From Siphonodentalium dalli (lineage: Eukaryota; Mollusca; Scaphopoda; Gadilida; Siphonodentaliidae), in assembly GCA_032622095.1 (NCBI GenBank), contig CP136066.1, positions 131,783,917-131,847,916 on the forward strand: DNA of 64,000 bases, in the 5' to 3' direction. The notes beneath the pieces were generated by a model that worked only from the letters and a program-made list of their open reading frames with translations, was not told the DNA's origin and ran no database searches. Shown here piece after piece: positions 11,101 through 26,000 of this stretch; within the stretch, counting starts at the first letter, position 1; each line of letters starts with the position of its first letter. The translations under genes and the position numbers were made by a program.

Positions 11101-14100
11101 TATATAGACTAGCTGAAACCACAGGCCCTGAGGAAAATAACAGATATACCAATATATACTATAATATAGTGACAAGGTTCACAAGTTCGATTTTAGGAAA
11201 AGCACAACATCTATCATATTCATCATAGATTCTCAAAATCTCTCTTCTCGGTCACAATATATTTCATTGTGTGTCATTGGCCATGGAATTTCCTTTCTTT
11301 TGATGTTTAATTCGATAGTATCAAACGTAGGGAAGTCGAGATATCGTATCGAAAACTAGCAATATATACCGATGAAAAGCGGTCGTCAGTTTCTCTGTCC
11401 GGTAAGTAGTGATTATACACGGATACCAATTAGTCCAGGAGATATTGTCGACCTCTGCACCCCCCCCCCCAGGACTCAACTTCACCCCACTAATGTTCTT
11501 TCTTAATGTCTCCTTAACGGTTGTTAACAAGAAAAAAAAGTGTCCGCAGAGACTCCAGACAAGATGGCGTCCATCATGGCGGCCATTTTTTGTATATGCA
11601 CCAGGTCTCTTTGATCGCCGTTATAGTAAAGATGATATCACATGCGGTCTTGTTTTCCGCTCGATTCGTTATGTTAAAATCCGACACCAGAATCCAATAT
11701 GGCGGCCAAGATGGCCGCCGAAATATGAAAATATGCTATTTTTCTGACGTTTCACCACCTTTCGTTTGTCCCTGTAGGAAAATATTGCATCTTGGCGTGA
11801 TGTTATACATTTATCGTATAGAAGAGTCATTGGCGAACACATCGGGACCATTATCATATACATTCATTGTGGGATATTTTTGTCAGATATCACGTTTTCC
11901 AAAATGCCGGTATAAGCCGAATCGACGCTAATAACGCGATGTAATGTTTCGAATCAATGAATGTTATTGCTATCATAACAACACCCATGCATATATATGT
12001 GCAGGAGATACTCGAGCTATGATTCCTCTTATACCTGAGCTGAAAAATATTCACCCAAATCCAAGATGGCGGCCAAAATGGCCACCAAAAATACAAAATC
12101 GCCGAAAATCGCTGATTTTAACATCAGTGAGCATTATTGTCATGACAACTCAACACCTGCTTACTATTGTGAACTGGGAACACTTGGGCGAAGAATTTTC
12201 CTTGTACCATATTCAAATAAAAGTCCCCCAAATCCAAAATGGCGCCCACAATGGCGGACAGATTTTGAAAAATCACCGAAATTCTCTCATAATCACATCA
12301 TTGGGCATTATTGTCAAGTCAACTCCATCCATGCATACAGCTAAGTTGGAAAAACTAAGGTAAAGTAATTACCTTACATCTCATGCAAGAAATGGTTTTC
12401 CAAAATGACGACCGGAATGTGAAAACATGCCTACATTCCTTTACTTTCTTACGATGGGCGTTATTGTTTCGCGTTTTCTACCCACCATTACATGTTGATA
12501 TGGAATATTGATATGAAGTATTCATTAGGGTTTGGCAATTGATACTCACAGTCAAGATGGCGGTCAAATTGAAAAGAAGTCGATATTATCACATACTAAT
12601 TACAACGTTTTGTCATAATATCGATCTGTATAGACGAAACGGTACATAATATAAGCCATCTATTAGGTCCAACATAAGTAGCCTTTTGGAAGGATAAAAA
12701 CCCACAATCACGATGTGACATTTCAAAATCCATTCTCCACGAATGGCACATACTGGCCGTAAGCGTATATAGGTGCGCCGTGTAGTCATATTATGACTTC
12801 CAAGAATCAAAACAACAGTACCTGAGATTATTCTGATTTGCCACATTCAGCAATATCTGGACCAGTTTCCGTCTCTTCGTCAGATTAATCTATCTCGCTC
12901 ACAACACAGTTTTCTACACTTCTTTGTAGAAGGGTCCCACTAATCGGAATGTTTCAAACAATACATATGCCGGTGTCCAGCTCACGTGTTTGTTTCGAAA
13001 GCTTGGAATTCTTATCCTTATTCTTGGCGAGCTTCATTCGTGGTATAGCTTCTGGTATAATTCAGATGCTACATATCCGGTATGGGCGTCATCTTGTGCG
13101 GTAAACTAGAACAATATTCGGTCGATGCGTATACTAGCTTTCAGAAGGACCTATCTATCTGCGTATTTTCAGATTTGGTGACATAATGGGGATAACAACA
13201 TGTACACCTGGTGATCTTCCCAAACAACCACTTCTCAATATATGGTTCATCAATTCACATACTCATCTAATGCACTGACGTACCCGGACAACTTCTGTAC
13301 ATGGCTTCGAATATTGAAAGTCTGACATTTGACGGATGCCTTTCTGCTAAGGCGTAGAAGACCATAGTGCATAATATACCCACACTTCTTGAACATGATC
13401 CTAAGAACAATCTTGTCTCACCGAACAGATCCAAGCAGATGATAACAATACACACGGTGCTGTTTTGTGGGAATGTGTCATGATAGTGGAAATGAAATTG
13501 GACCATGACTTTGCTTTCCTTAAATTGTATGCTAAGATTTATGTTCCCATCCGTTTGGAGCCGTTCTTAATCAACTGGACCAGGCGTGTACCATTGGCTA
13601 CTACTGTATAAGCCCCACCCAGACTGGGGTGTAGTCTTAAAGGCGATGACTTTGATATTTGGTTGACATGTCATACTCACGCTGGTGGTGGTCGATATGG
13701 TTCAAGAAAGTACAAATGCCATCAACACAAGGGCGAAATGTTCAACGCGAAGAACATTCAGAGGAATGTTACGTTGATGAGCTCTTGCATTCAGTTCAAC
13801 ATGCATTTGGGTACACCAAGTGATTTATTGGTAACATCACCATTGCGACCATTTTCCTGCACGAGACATTAACTACTATAATATAAAGTTATATATATAA
13901 AGCTATGTGATCATAAAGATCGCGTTCCCCAACGTCCACAGCCATTGTCATCGAGACTATAAATTGTTCTTTAAAAACATAGTGAAATAAATGCACCACA
14001 TTCCTGACATTTTCTTGAATAATACCACCCACACACTGACACTAACCCTGAGAGGGGATAACAAAAACGCATACCTTTATGCTATAAAGACATTATCCTT

Positions 14101-16981
14101 TAGTCCATCCGACTGTTTGATGGAGGCTAGCACAGTACCGTGATTATTGTTCTTCTCTTCTCCTTAGCCGATAGACATATGTCCAAGTGAATGAGACAGA
14201 TAGCAACCTTCGAAACACTGTCGAAGTTGTCCACGAATGCCAATGCGTTCGCTGAGTTTGTGAGTTGATTAGCTAACTGGTTCGCCGGGTATACATGTCG
14301 TTATCCCCATGGGGTATGAGATACATATATAGAGATGACCTTCTGTAAGCTTGTATACTCATCGACCATATGCCTTCCTAGTTCAAGATGACGCACAAAT
14401 CCCATATTTAGCAAATATTTAAAATCGTAAGCTAGACACCGGAAAATGAATTGTTTGAAACGTTATGATTAGAGGGACCCTTCTCCCAGGAAGTGGTGAA
14501 TACGTTGTCGGTGTGAGCGACCTAGATTGATCAGACAAAGAAATGGAAGCTGGTCCAGATGATTATGGACGTGACGTGGCAAATCAGAATCTGTTATTTG
14601 GTAATTGTTCTGATATGACTATTCGGCGCCCTTACGGTTACGGTCATTATCGGTGGTAAGTGGAGAATGAATTTCGAAATGCCACATCTCGATATTAATT
14701 GTTGGTTTTCGTCTTTCCAGAAGGATACGAGCTATGTTGTGCGTTTTAATACGTTTAAGTTGAACTAATAGATGGTTTATGTACAGTTTCGTCCATACAT
14801 ACCGATATTATGACAAAAAGTTGAAATTAGTATGTGAAAATATCGATTTCTTTTCAATTTTTGGCCGCCAATTTAGCCGCGATCTTGACTTTGAGTATCA
14901 ATTGCCAAACCCTAATAATACTTCATATCAATATTCCATATCAACATGTAATGGTGGGTAGAAATCGCGAAACAATAACGCCCATCGTAAGAAAGTAAAG
15001 GAATGTAGGCGTGTTTTCAATTTCGGTCGCCATATTGGCCGCCATCTTCGATTTGGAAAACCATTTCTTGCTTGGGAGGTAAGGTAATTACTTCACCTCA
15101 GTATTTCCAACTCAACTGTAAGCATGGGTGGAGTTGTCTCGATAATAATGCCCAATGATGTGAATATGAGGGAATTTCGGTGATTTTTCTAAATCTGTCC
15201 GCCATTGTGGGCGCCATTTTGGATTTGGGGGACTTTTATTTGGATATGGTACAAGGAAAGTTCTTCACCCAAGTGTTCCCAGGTCACAATAGTAAGCAGG
15301 TGTGGAGTTGTCATGACAATCACGCTCACTGATGTTAAAATCAGCGATTTTCGGCAATTTTGTATTTTTGGTGTCCATCTTGGATTTGGGTGAATATTTT
15401 TCAACTCATGTATAAGAGGAATCCTAGCTCGAGTATCTCCTGCACATATATATGCATGGGTGTTGTTATGATAGCAATAACATTCATTGATTCGAAACAT
15501 TACATCGCGTTATTAGCATCGATTCGGCTTTGACCTATTATACCGGCATTTTGGAAAACGTGATATCGGACAAAATTATCCCACAATGAATGTATATTAT
15601 GGTCCCCATGTGTTCGCCAATGACTATTATATACGATAAATTTATAAGATCACGCTAAGATGCCAATATTTTCCCACAGGGACAAACGAAAGGTGGTGAA
15701 ACGTCAGAAAAATAGCATATTTTCACATTTCGGCGGCCATCTTGGCCGCCATATTGGATTCTGGTGTCGGATTTTTGTCTAATTTGTAAGGGTTGTATAT
15801 TAGCATAACGAATCGAGCGGAAAACAAGACCGCATGTGATATAATCTTTACTATAACGGCGATCAAAGATACCTGGTGCATATAGAAAGAAACGGACGCC
15901 ATGATGGACGCCATCTTGTCTGGAGTATCTGCTGCCACTTTTTGTTCTTGTTAACTACCGAAAAAAAATAGAGGAGACATTAAGAAAGAAAATTAGTGGG
16001 TTGAAGTTGAGTCCTGGTGGTGCAGAGGTCGACCAATATATCCTGGACTAAATTCAATTATTACCATCGCCTTTGCCGAACTTGCGAATTCCCCGTATAC
16101 GATATGTCGACTTCGCTTAAATAGACTTAGTCAAGTTATATATCAAACGAAAGAACATTTTATGTCCTATAACATACACAGGGGAGTATTTTGGCTGAGT
16201 TGACCATTTTCAGAATTATTGAAGATATTAGGCGGACATTGAGACTGACCACTCGTTTTATGCTCCCAAATTTCCAGTGGTTATTGTAAGTTTTCGGTAC
16301 GATGTCTCGACTTCCCTTCGTTTGATATTACGGAAATATGCATCAAAAGAAAGGAAATATCATGGCCAATAAGACACACTGAAATATATTGTGACATATT
16401 TGAAAATCTATTAGGAATAGGATTGATTGCGTGTTTTTCCCAAAATCGGTCTTATGAACCTTGTCACTGGTATAGTATAGCTATTGGTATATATCTGCTA
16501 TTTTTCCCCAGGCGCATGTGTCTGAGACAGGCCCCCGAATCTCAATATTGGAGAGGCCTGCTGTCCCTTTGTGCGAAGGCTTGTGGCTTCGCGCACTATG
16601 ACAGACAGATCCTCTTTTATATATATTGATAATATTATGATACTTCAATATAACATCGGTCAAATGGGTTGTACCTAAATATTGACATTGGTTCATATTG
16701 GACCTATTTGATTCTGATATAAGCCCGTAGTGGACTTATACACATTATTCTGTTGGATAGCGCGGGCCACAGTGAAAACACATATAGATCGTTCACCTGG
16801 TGCTGAAATAGGTCCATAGTGAGCGTATTGGTTTTTTTTTCTCGGTTGTTTGTTTAATTAAAACGAACGCCGATATAACCTCCGCCAGGGAAGCCCGAGT
16901 CACCACACCAAATTTGGTTGAAATCGAACAGCAGTCTGGGAGAAAAATCCGGACAGACAGACGGACAGACATATCCTACTC

Positions 16982-17020
<39 letters not shown>

Positions 17021-20000
17021 TTGTTGTGACATTAAATTTATCTTACCTCTGCATGTCCAGAAGCCGATTTACATTGCTATCTCCCATAATATGCCACGGT
17101 CAACGATATCATCCAGAGAGCCAGTGATGAAAGCGGAAATTGATGGTGAATGGGTTGAACTTCCAACAACAGAGGTCGTCTTCGAGAAGCACAAGGTATG
17201 GTATGGATTACAGCTGCCTTATTATATGTGACATGAAAATGATTATTGTTTTCCATGGCTTCGTAAGATCCGCGACATTTTGTTTGATTCTATCTAGTCA
17301 ATCCCCACTTATTGGGAGCTGATCAAATTTAAAATGTAGACCAGCTAATTGATTGTGTAAGATGCAGCCTTATATAAAAATGTGTTTCGAGTTGGACGAC
17401 AGACATCGATAAATCAAGCAGAGGTGTCATTTATATACAAGCACAATTTCCACTTTGAAGAATATCTAGAGTGTAGCAATAGAAACGATCGAGAAACATT
17501 ATGTAAATGCCTAACGTGCAACCACAAACTTCCAATTGAGGTGGGTAGATGGCAAAACATTGATCTCGAAGATCGTATTTGCACGCTATGATCTTCGACA
17601 AGAGTTGGCGATGAATTTCACTACTTGTTTAAAGGTACGGTTGGCCTTGGCGGTGAGTATCCTGTGAACATATTTTCACCCGTCATAAACCGCCACAGAC
17701 AGAAAGAACATCAAAATGTAGACGTATATAAATAAGAAATATCGCATAAGCAGTATGTTATTCTCATATGTTTAACCATTGTTATGTAAACAAAAGTATA
17801 AAAAGTTACTTTTCTGGTGTTTGTTTATATTATGATGGTAAACATAAAGAGCGTTCTTTGTTGGTGAATTCCTGATATGGAACTAATAAAGAGCGTTTAT
17901 GCCATTTGTGTGTGATTAGCCAGTAGCATTGTGCTGTCCTCTGTAACCCAAATCAGACTCTTGCTTAGGTAAAATATAGTAGGTATTTATGATAACATGC
18001 TGTTTACGCGATGGTCATGGTATATATGAACGAAACTGTATGCGTTTTAATATTTTTCTGTTTACGGTGTTTGGAACAAATATGAATATTTTCGACAATT
18101 AAGGCCTCACGTGCCTTTAAGTGTGAACACTTTAATTTTCTTAGAAACCGCCTACTCCCGAAAGAATTCTCTGAAAGACCAAATATTATAGCCATGAGCG
18201 AATTACTAAATACAAAAGACAAACATTTATATCGCCGGCTATGTATATTAATACGACACATTATAAACGAATGTAATTAGATTAGGAAGGTGTATTACCC
18301 TTTGGTTCAATGATGTCATAAATTTGTATATTATAGCGATGTTACATGATTGTATATCTGATTCTATGTCTTTTATATAACACTGTTATGTTCTAGATGA
18401 ACCATGTTGACCACATGTATATATGTAAATATTGTACACATATAATTATCTCCATACCTTTATTAAGGGAGTGAGAAATAAATTAATTGAATTGCAATTA
18501 TATGATGTGATTTCTCCAGTATAGTATGTCGATGCGACATTATATTAAGTCATTTCATTATTATATGATGTTAATTCGACATTATATTATGTTGTTTCGT
18601 CATTATATGATGTAGTTTCATCAATAGATGAGGTGGATTAATTAGTTTATAACTTAATATAAGGTGGTTTATCCTTTATGTTAGGTCGTTTATTCATTAT
18701 ATGATGCCATGTCGTCAATAAATGAGATGCATGGTTTCTACATTATATTATGTGGTTTCATCACTATAATTATGATGTCTATTTATCATTATATGAGGTG
18801 GACTAATTATTATATAAAGTGGTTTCTCCTTTATTCGTTATATGATGTCGTATCATCATTATATGAGGTATTTTCTAAATTATATTATGTGGTTTAATCA
18901 TTATATGATGTCGATATATCATTACATGAGGTGAATTAATTTTTATGTAAGGTGGTTTTGTCATTATACGATATTTCATTATGCCATGTTGATCAAAATA
19001 GTGGAAAACGAGAGCATTATATAAACAGACCGTGCGACGCATGCAAGCAATCCACCACCCAACGTTAATAGAAAACACGTGGTGGTGCATGTTAGAGCGT
19101 CGCTCGCACTCTGATGTTACCCCAACAATATATAAAATATGCTAAAAAATATTAAAAACTAAATCTATACGAACGACACTTGACACTTGAAATGATGAGC
19201 ACACATTGCCGGAGGCTATGCGTGATGTATTTGTTTTCAACGTTTTGGGTCTAAGCATACAGTAATTCACACATACCGCACAAATATACATCGTTAGAGG
19301 TGTTATTTGATGAGATTAAAAGGTGCTCTATCGCTTTGGACAAAAACAATTCTACGAAACTTGTTTTGAATTCACATTTTTTATTTATTATTTATTTTAA
19401 AACACACACAAGAAACGTCTAGTGTTAAACATATGTTAAACATACACGCGAGAATACTGAACAATTTTCTAAAAGAGCCATATTTCTGACCTGTTGACCG
19501 TTCTTTCTCGCTCAAATTGACTGTTTTGTATCTCTGAAGCTGTACAGAACGTTCAGCAAAGAGATACACAATATTCCAATATGCGATATATTTCCTTCGA
19601 CAGGATCTGAAGTTTGCACAGGCAGAAGTAAAACAACATGGAAACATCGTTGTATTTTCGCGCCTCAGAAGAGATCATGTTACTTTTACGAAGAAGTCTG
19701 CAAAAATAGCATCCTCTGTCGACCACAGGATAACAATATCAGTAGAGAAAAACACATTCAAGGATAAGGAGCTTCTATTACTACAGGTAATGACATGTAT
19801 ATTCCTATATATACACAGTTGTTTCATTTTGATATTTTATTCTTATACGGTTCACTTTTTATGTAACTCAAATTTCTTGTTATTTTATTCTTATTTTATA
19901 AATCGCGGTTTGTAAATTTCAAAGGACATGCACTTTTTAACAAACACAATAATTATATAACACAAAACAAATAAAACGTAATATTTAAAGAATAATAAGC

Positions 20001-23000
20001 ATTTTTCAGAACTAACAAAAATTAAACAAGAGCTAGAAATTACAACTGAAAACCTAAATTGAAATAAAAATAAGAATTAAAACGTTATAATAGTACATTG
20101 ACCTTTTTAACACACTTTTCATGTTAGTTAATTATGACGACACTGTTGAATCTATATTCATATATATAACCCATCGTCTGTGTGTGTGTGTCTGTGGGTG
20201 AATCTCGGTCACGCTTTTGGGCCCGTTTATAACTGTTCAACCAATCGTCCAATGTAGCCCAAATTTGGATCATACGATCTGACATATCTTAGAATACGAC
20301 ACGCCAATGTTCAAGATGGCTTGAGAAATATCACATTTGTTCCAAGGGTCGCGATGGCGAAATTTCCGTCACCGTATGAGTTATTTAGCATGCGAAAGTA
20401 CGGGCGCCACTGAGAGCACTAAGAGCACTCTATAGCGACCTATGTCATGTGCATGATGGATATAAGGTAGAGTTATGGAGCTTCCATCAGTAAACCGACC
20501 AAACTCTTTTGAACCGTCATTGTTGACGGGCTATCCCCTAGTTATATATATTTTTTTAAAGAGTGGACAATGTTAGATGTTAGTATATGGAAGAACAACA
20601 ATTAGTCCAGTAATACCAATAGCCGAAATAATATACATATACCCGATGTTGTATCAGGGACTAAATCTGACAATCGTTCTGATATCACAGAGCATTGCGG
20701 CGAATATCGTGAACATGAAATATCCTCATAATAATATCAGCACAATTTGTATTGTGCATGGCACCCCAAAGCTATTTATCAGGTGTTTGCGACTTGTACA
20801 TGGCACCCAAAGCTATTTATCAGGTGTTTGCGACTTGTACATGGCACCCCAAAGCTATTTATCAGGTGTTTGCGACTTGTACATGGCACCCCAAAGCTAT
20901 TTATCAGGTGTTTGCGACTTTCTTATTGTTATATATCCAGACCCAACCCGTTGATTCTGGTTCTGTCCACGAGTTCAGGAGAACAAGCCAGGAGGCGAGG
21001 TCTCTGTTAACATCCAGCCCGATAGTCTATACCGAATGGGACAGCAAGGAGTTCAGCCGGATGATCACGGTAGGTCGTATACGTTGTCAAATCAAATTAT
21101 ACTCGTGTCTGTAATATTATGTTCGTGCATCAAATGCACATACATGTGCGCATTGATATATTAAATGTATAATCAAATGGATTCCGATTCTAAGCATTCT
21201 GTTACTATCGACAGCAGTCCGTGGTTTAGAGAAAACTCTTTCGCATTTATACCACTGCGGCCCAGTCAGATTTAATATTCATATGCATTTTGGCTGTTGT
21301 TCATGGTAGAATTCCAAGCAAGCGCATATACGATAGCAAGTTTAAATCATAAAAAGAGTGCGCCATGATGTGTTATCAGGTTATGTAAGTGGCAAAATAG
21401 TAGTAGTCTGGGAGCTGCCAGGGTTTATCCCGTATCCATCAGGACTTAACTTCACCACACTCATTTCCTTGCGTATTATGTCTCACAACTGTTAAGCAAT
21501 GTTAATTTATTAGAGAGAAAGTGGCGTAGAAACCAGACAATATGCCGTCAAACATGGCCGTTGCATTAAGTCCGTGCGAATTATAGAGAGAAAACATTGT
21601 CAACTGTATACATATATTGTAAAAAATCTAAGACCTAATGTCACTTTTTTGTGGCAATATTGGACCCAGTCCAAGATGGTCACAAAAATGGCTGCCGGAA
21701 GTGGGAAAATTTGACTATATCTCACTAAAATCTTCTAGATCAGTTTCTGCTGTTTGGAACTGCATGGTGGAGAATTGTGACTTTTTTGTGACTGATCATC
21801 GGAGCAATGAAAGATGCAATTATTTTTGTCCCAGACCCTTCGGATCCCTCAAAAAATCGATTTACAGAACGCGGTATAAAATGTCACAAAAAATCGTAAT
21901 TGGTATTCTAGTCACATTTTAACAAGTTGCGGTTGACGAATAATATTGGATAATCTGCGGTCAATACATTTCTGATTGACATTTGGTTAATTGCGACTAT
22001 TGTAATCATTGACATTGCCAGAAACATTGCATTTTCTCTCATCATCTTGACAAAACGACATTTTCTTGACCAATGAAATACACACATTTAAGGGAAAGCG
22101 AAACTAGTTGTAATTAAACAGATATGCTGTGTGTTAGAAATTCTACCAACTGTGCGTAATATAATGTAACATGTCCTGTATAAACGCCATTCTCATATTG
22201 TTTTATGCTGATATAAAACGCGTTATTAACAACTATGAATTCTTTCAGTGACATTTTAAGATCGATGCATACCAAGCTCCCCATAGCATCGCCAACGTCT
22301 CACGGCGCAAGGGACATATATCGTTAAAATGAGTAAAATATAAATGAAAAAAGATATAAATTTAAACCGAGCGCGGCTCTATAAAACTGCTTCGCTATAT
22401 ACAATACACAATTGAACCCGATTCGCGACTATATCCCTATATTTAACGATAATTACGAAGCGAATTCGGATTAGATAAAAAATACGTGTGATATATGTTT
22501 AACAATTGAACCATCAGTATTATCAGTGCGTGCTCGCTAAAAGGGCATTGGGTTTATTTTCAATGCAAAACTAATTTGAAATTATTGCTAAAATATAGGA
22601 ATAGACTGGCGACTTGGATTAAAATATGCGATTGATTGAGTAGATTGACATTATATAGATATGTCGATACATGAAGACATTTTCTACAAATAGTGTTTTT
22701 TTTAATCGATAATTATTTACTTTGAAATTGACGGTATAATTCTGGAATTCCCCATTTAAAACAAAGGAAGGAATGATCGAAGGCCTACCCAATGTGAGGG
22801 GAGGGGTAATGTGTCAAGAGTACATGACCATATGGATGAAAATATGTAGGGTCGATCCTGTGGGTTCCAGTATTAAGGCTGTATATGCATGGTTAGTTAA
22901 TTTTCTGTTTAGTGTTATTCAAGGTTGTAAGAACAAATAGCGGTAAATATTAATTATTTATTATTTTGATTGCGTCCCATGATATGATATGGATGTGTTA

Positions 23001-26000
23001 TCATGCTGCACTCAGAAAGAGTGTTAGTAAAGGGATGGATAATAATATATATTCCCCCTCCATATCTTCTAAGCTGATATTAAACGCTCTTTATTGCTAC
23101 TTGGTTCCACTTTATGTCACATGAGCTGCACGGCATCTATCCATTGACAACCACTGGGTCAAGTTACCGTCGTGTACCAATTTCCCCACATATATTGTAA
23201 TTTGATAATAAACGCTCTTTATTGGTAATAGAATATATTGTGCATAGCATCTTTCCTTTCACACAAACCAATGAAAACAAAAGTATTGTATACTGGATAT
23301 TAAAACTGTTTACATACTTGAAGGCGATATTCAGTTTGATGCATTTTAACAGTAATGTATGTCATACGGTATTCCTATTCACATGTTCCTAATTCATATA
23401 ACAAACAAGCTATGTTTGATTGAAATGTAGACAATGTTCCTCACATTTAATTGATATTTTGCTAGTTTGCCAACTACGATGTAGTTCTACAATGTATACA
23501 TATACAGTAGGGTGTAAATATGAAATTTACAAAATAAGTGTTACACACACATTAGTATAGGTAATTATGGTATAAATAAATTTTTATATTATATGACAGT
23601 GTTGTACATCTTGTATTTTCAAGGACCCAGCCGTCGTTATAGAGAAATACTATTTGCATACACATTTGCACCAATATTCACAGCAGAATCTCTTGTGGAT
23701 AAAAAATATTCAGACGTTGTACAGGGGCTATCATGTCCCATCTTTAGATATAACGGATTGGTTAATATGATTTATATGCCTCCAAATGTGTGCCTGGTGA
23801 GATATGTGCATGATATTTTGATACGTATTCGTCGACGGGAACATCAGCACATCTAGTTTACCACCCCTTCACAAATGATTGTATACAATGAGATAATTTC
23901 TGATTAGCCCGTTTCGATACAGAGGTATAGCCTGATACGACATATTGATGAATAATGGGCGTGCATGGTGGTTCGTGTATTCGTTCGCGCGAACTTCGTC
24001 GTTGCACTCATGAACTTACTTTTAGATGTTATTGACGATGCCCACATGTTTATCAGGTCACATTGCCCTGTCCTCCTAATCCTGCTAAGCTCAAGAAAAT
24101 GGCAGCAACGCGAGCCGCAAAGGATGCGAAAATGAAGAAATCCGCGCTACAATTGATGGAAGAACAGGAGCAGGAAAAAGAAAAAGAACGGGAGCGCGCA
24201 AGACAGAAGGCGAGAGCTTTTGAAAACGACGATAAGAAAGTGACCCGCTGGTATATGGGAGAATACGGAAATAGCGATGGTTAGTCTATTATATAAGATC
24301 AACCACACTTATGCATGTATCACACTGAAAGCAAGATATATATGTATGCTTGTTATTTTAAGAAACAACACATAATGGAAAGCAAATAACGAAGGTGACT
24401 TCCACTCATTATTCGAAATTGTTTATATTGAACCCATGCGATTTCTCGGCCCCTTGACCGATTTAGGTCAAAGAAATGGTGTTGTAGGGTGGCCCACAAG
24501 CCATTCTATATATTCACCCACACACCCACCTCGACCCAAAATGGCCGCCGATCAGAAGAGTTCAAATAGAACACACTTCTGTATTCACGCATTTTGTAAA
24601 CATTTTGTTTAGTTTAATTACTCTGCCGGTCAATATCCAATGACCCCAAGCGGTCTGCATGTCATTTCTTAAATGAATTATTGATATAACGAAATATGTA
24701 ATAAATAGAAGAACGGCGCCCGTGAGTCAGGGAATTATAGTGGAGTATATAAGTAAAAGAATTGTTCAATTCGTGTCTAAATCATAAACTTTTTGCACAT
24801 ATGCACATATTCGCACATATTCACATACCTATTGATATTAGATATGGAGCCACGCTGAAACTTCACTTTAACCCCTCTTTTAAGGTTTTTTTTCCGAATT
24901 TAAAGAGCGTTTCGTGATTATATAATTTAATAAATTTCACAATTAATCTTATCATGAAAATCTGCGCTTTAAAATTACGCATATACAGCGAGTATGAATC
25001 AGCAGGATATAATGGCATATTTTAGGGCGAAATTGGAACTCCCCGTTCAAGATGACCGTCAAACTGGCAGCCGTAAGTGGAAAATTTGACTTTTTCACTG
25101 ATATCTTATAAACCAGTTTCTTCTGTATGGAACTGGTTCGGTAATGTTACTTTATTTTTTATTGTTCATGTTAACTGGTCACTGGAGCAATGAAATATGC
25201 CATTATTGGGTCCCAGCCCCTTCCGATTATTCGATTTTACAGAACGTGGTATGGAATTTCACCAAAAGTCACCATAGGGATTCTAGTCATATTTCAACAA
25301 GAAATGAGCAGAAACGTGCAATGTAAGTGAGGCATACCATCAACTCAATGGAAACACAATTGTCACATTGACTAAAAATGGCTGTCAAAATGGCGTCAAA
25401 ATATCGAAAATGGTAAATATTGTCCAGTCGTGCCATGCAATCGCTTAAAAATTTTGGATTTCTTATGCATCTTGGATAAGTGTACTATTACATTACCAAT
25501 ATTATTGGAATTTTCTCTCAAAATCAGCAAAAAATAACTTTTAGGTTTGCAAAATGTTTTCAAGTAAAATGGAATTATCTTTTGTGTTTATTGTTTTGAA
25601 TTTGATCCGTCTTAAATGCGTCACCCTGATGTGTTTTTTTTAAATATGTCAGACCAGGTAACACGTCTATCGGGGTAGGCGTCTCCACACCTAGTACACT
25701 AGGATGACAGAAATAGCCAGTGTAAAGCACTGGCAGGTGGACCAGAAGGCCATTTATTTCATTGCTCCAATGCTACTTAACACGAACAATACAAAAATAA
25801 AGTCACATTTCAGAACCAGTTTTTTTTCCTGGTATGCTTTATTTATAACTCAATCGTGCTATTATGCACGAAATATAGAGTCATATAATATATTTACAGC
25901 AGAACCTGATCTAGAAGATATTAGTGAAAAACGTCAAATTTCCTCTCTCAGCTGCCATTTTGATGGCCATCTTGGACGGGGAGTTTCAATTTTACCATAA

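Noticed and set aside
20577-21010. Repeating frames with [13 protein letters not shown] or similar
   Set aside because: Translation of the 41-42-bp tandem repeat before exon F.
23593-23856. 87-codon frame considered as an extra exon of the host gene
   Set aside because: Exons F and G already join in phase within a continuous ZU5 motif; this frame adds unrelated residues.
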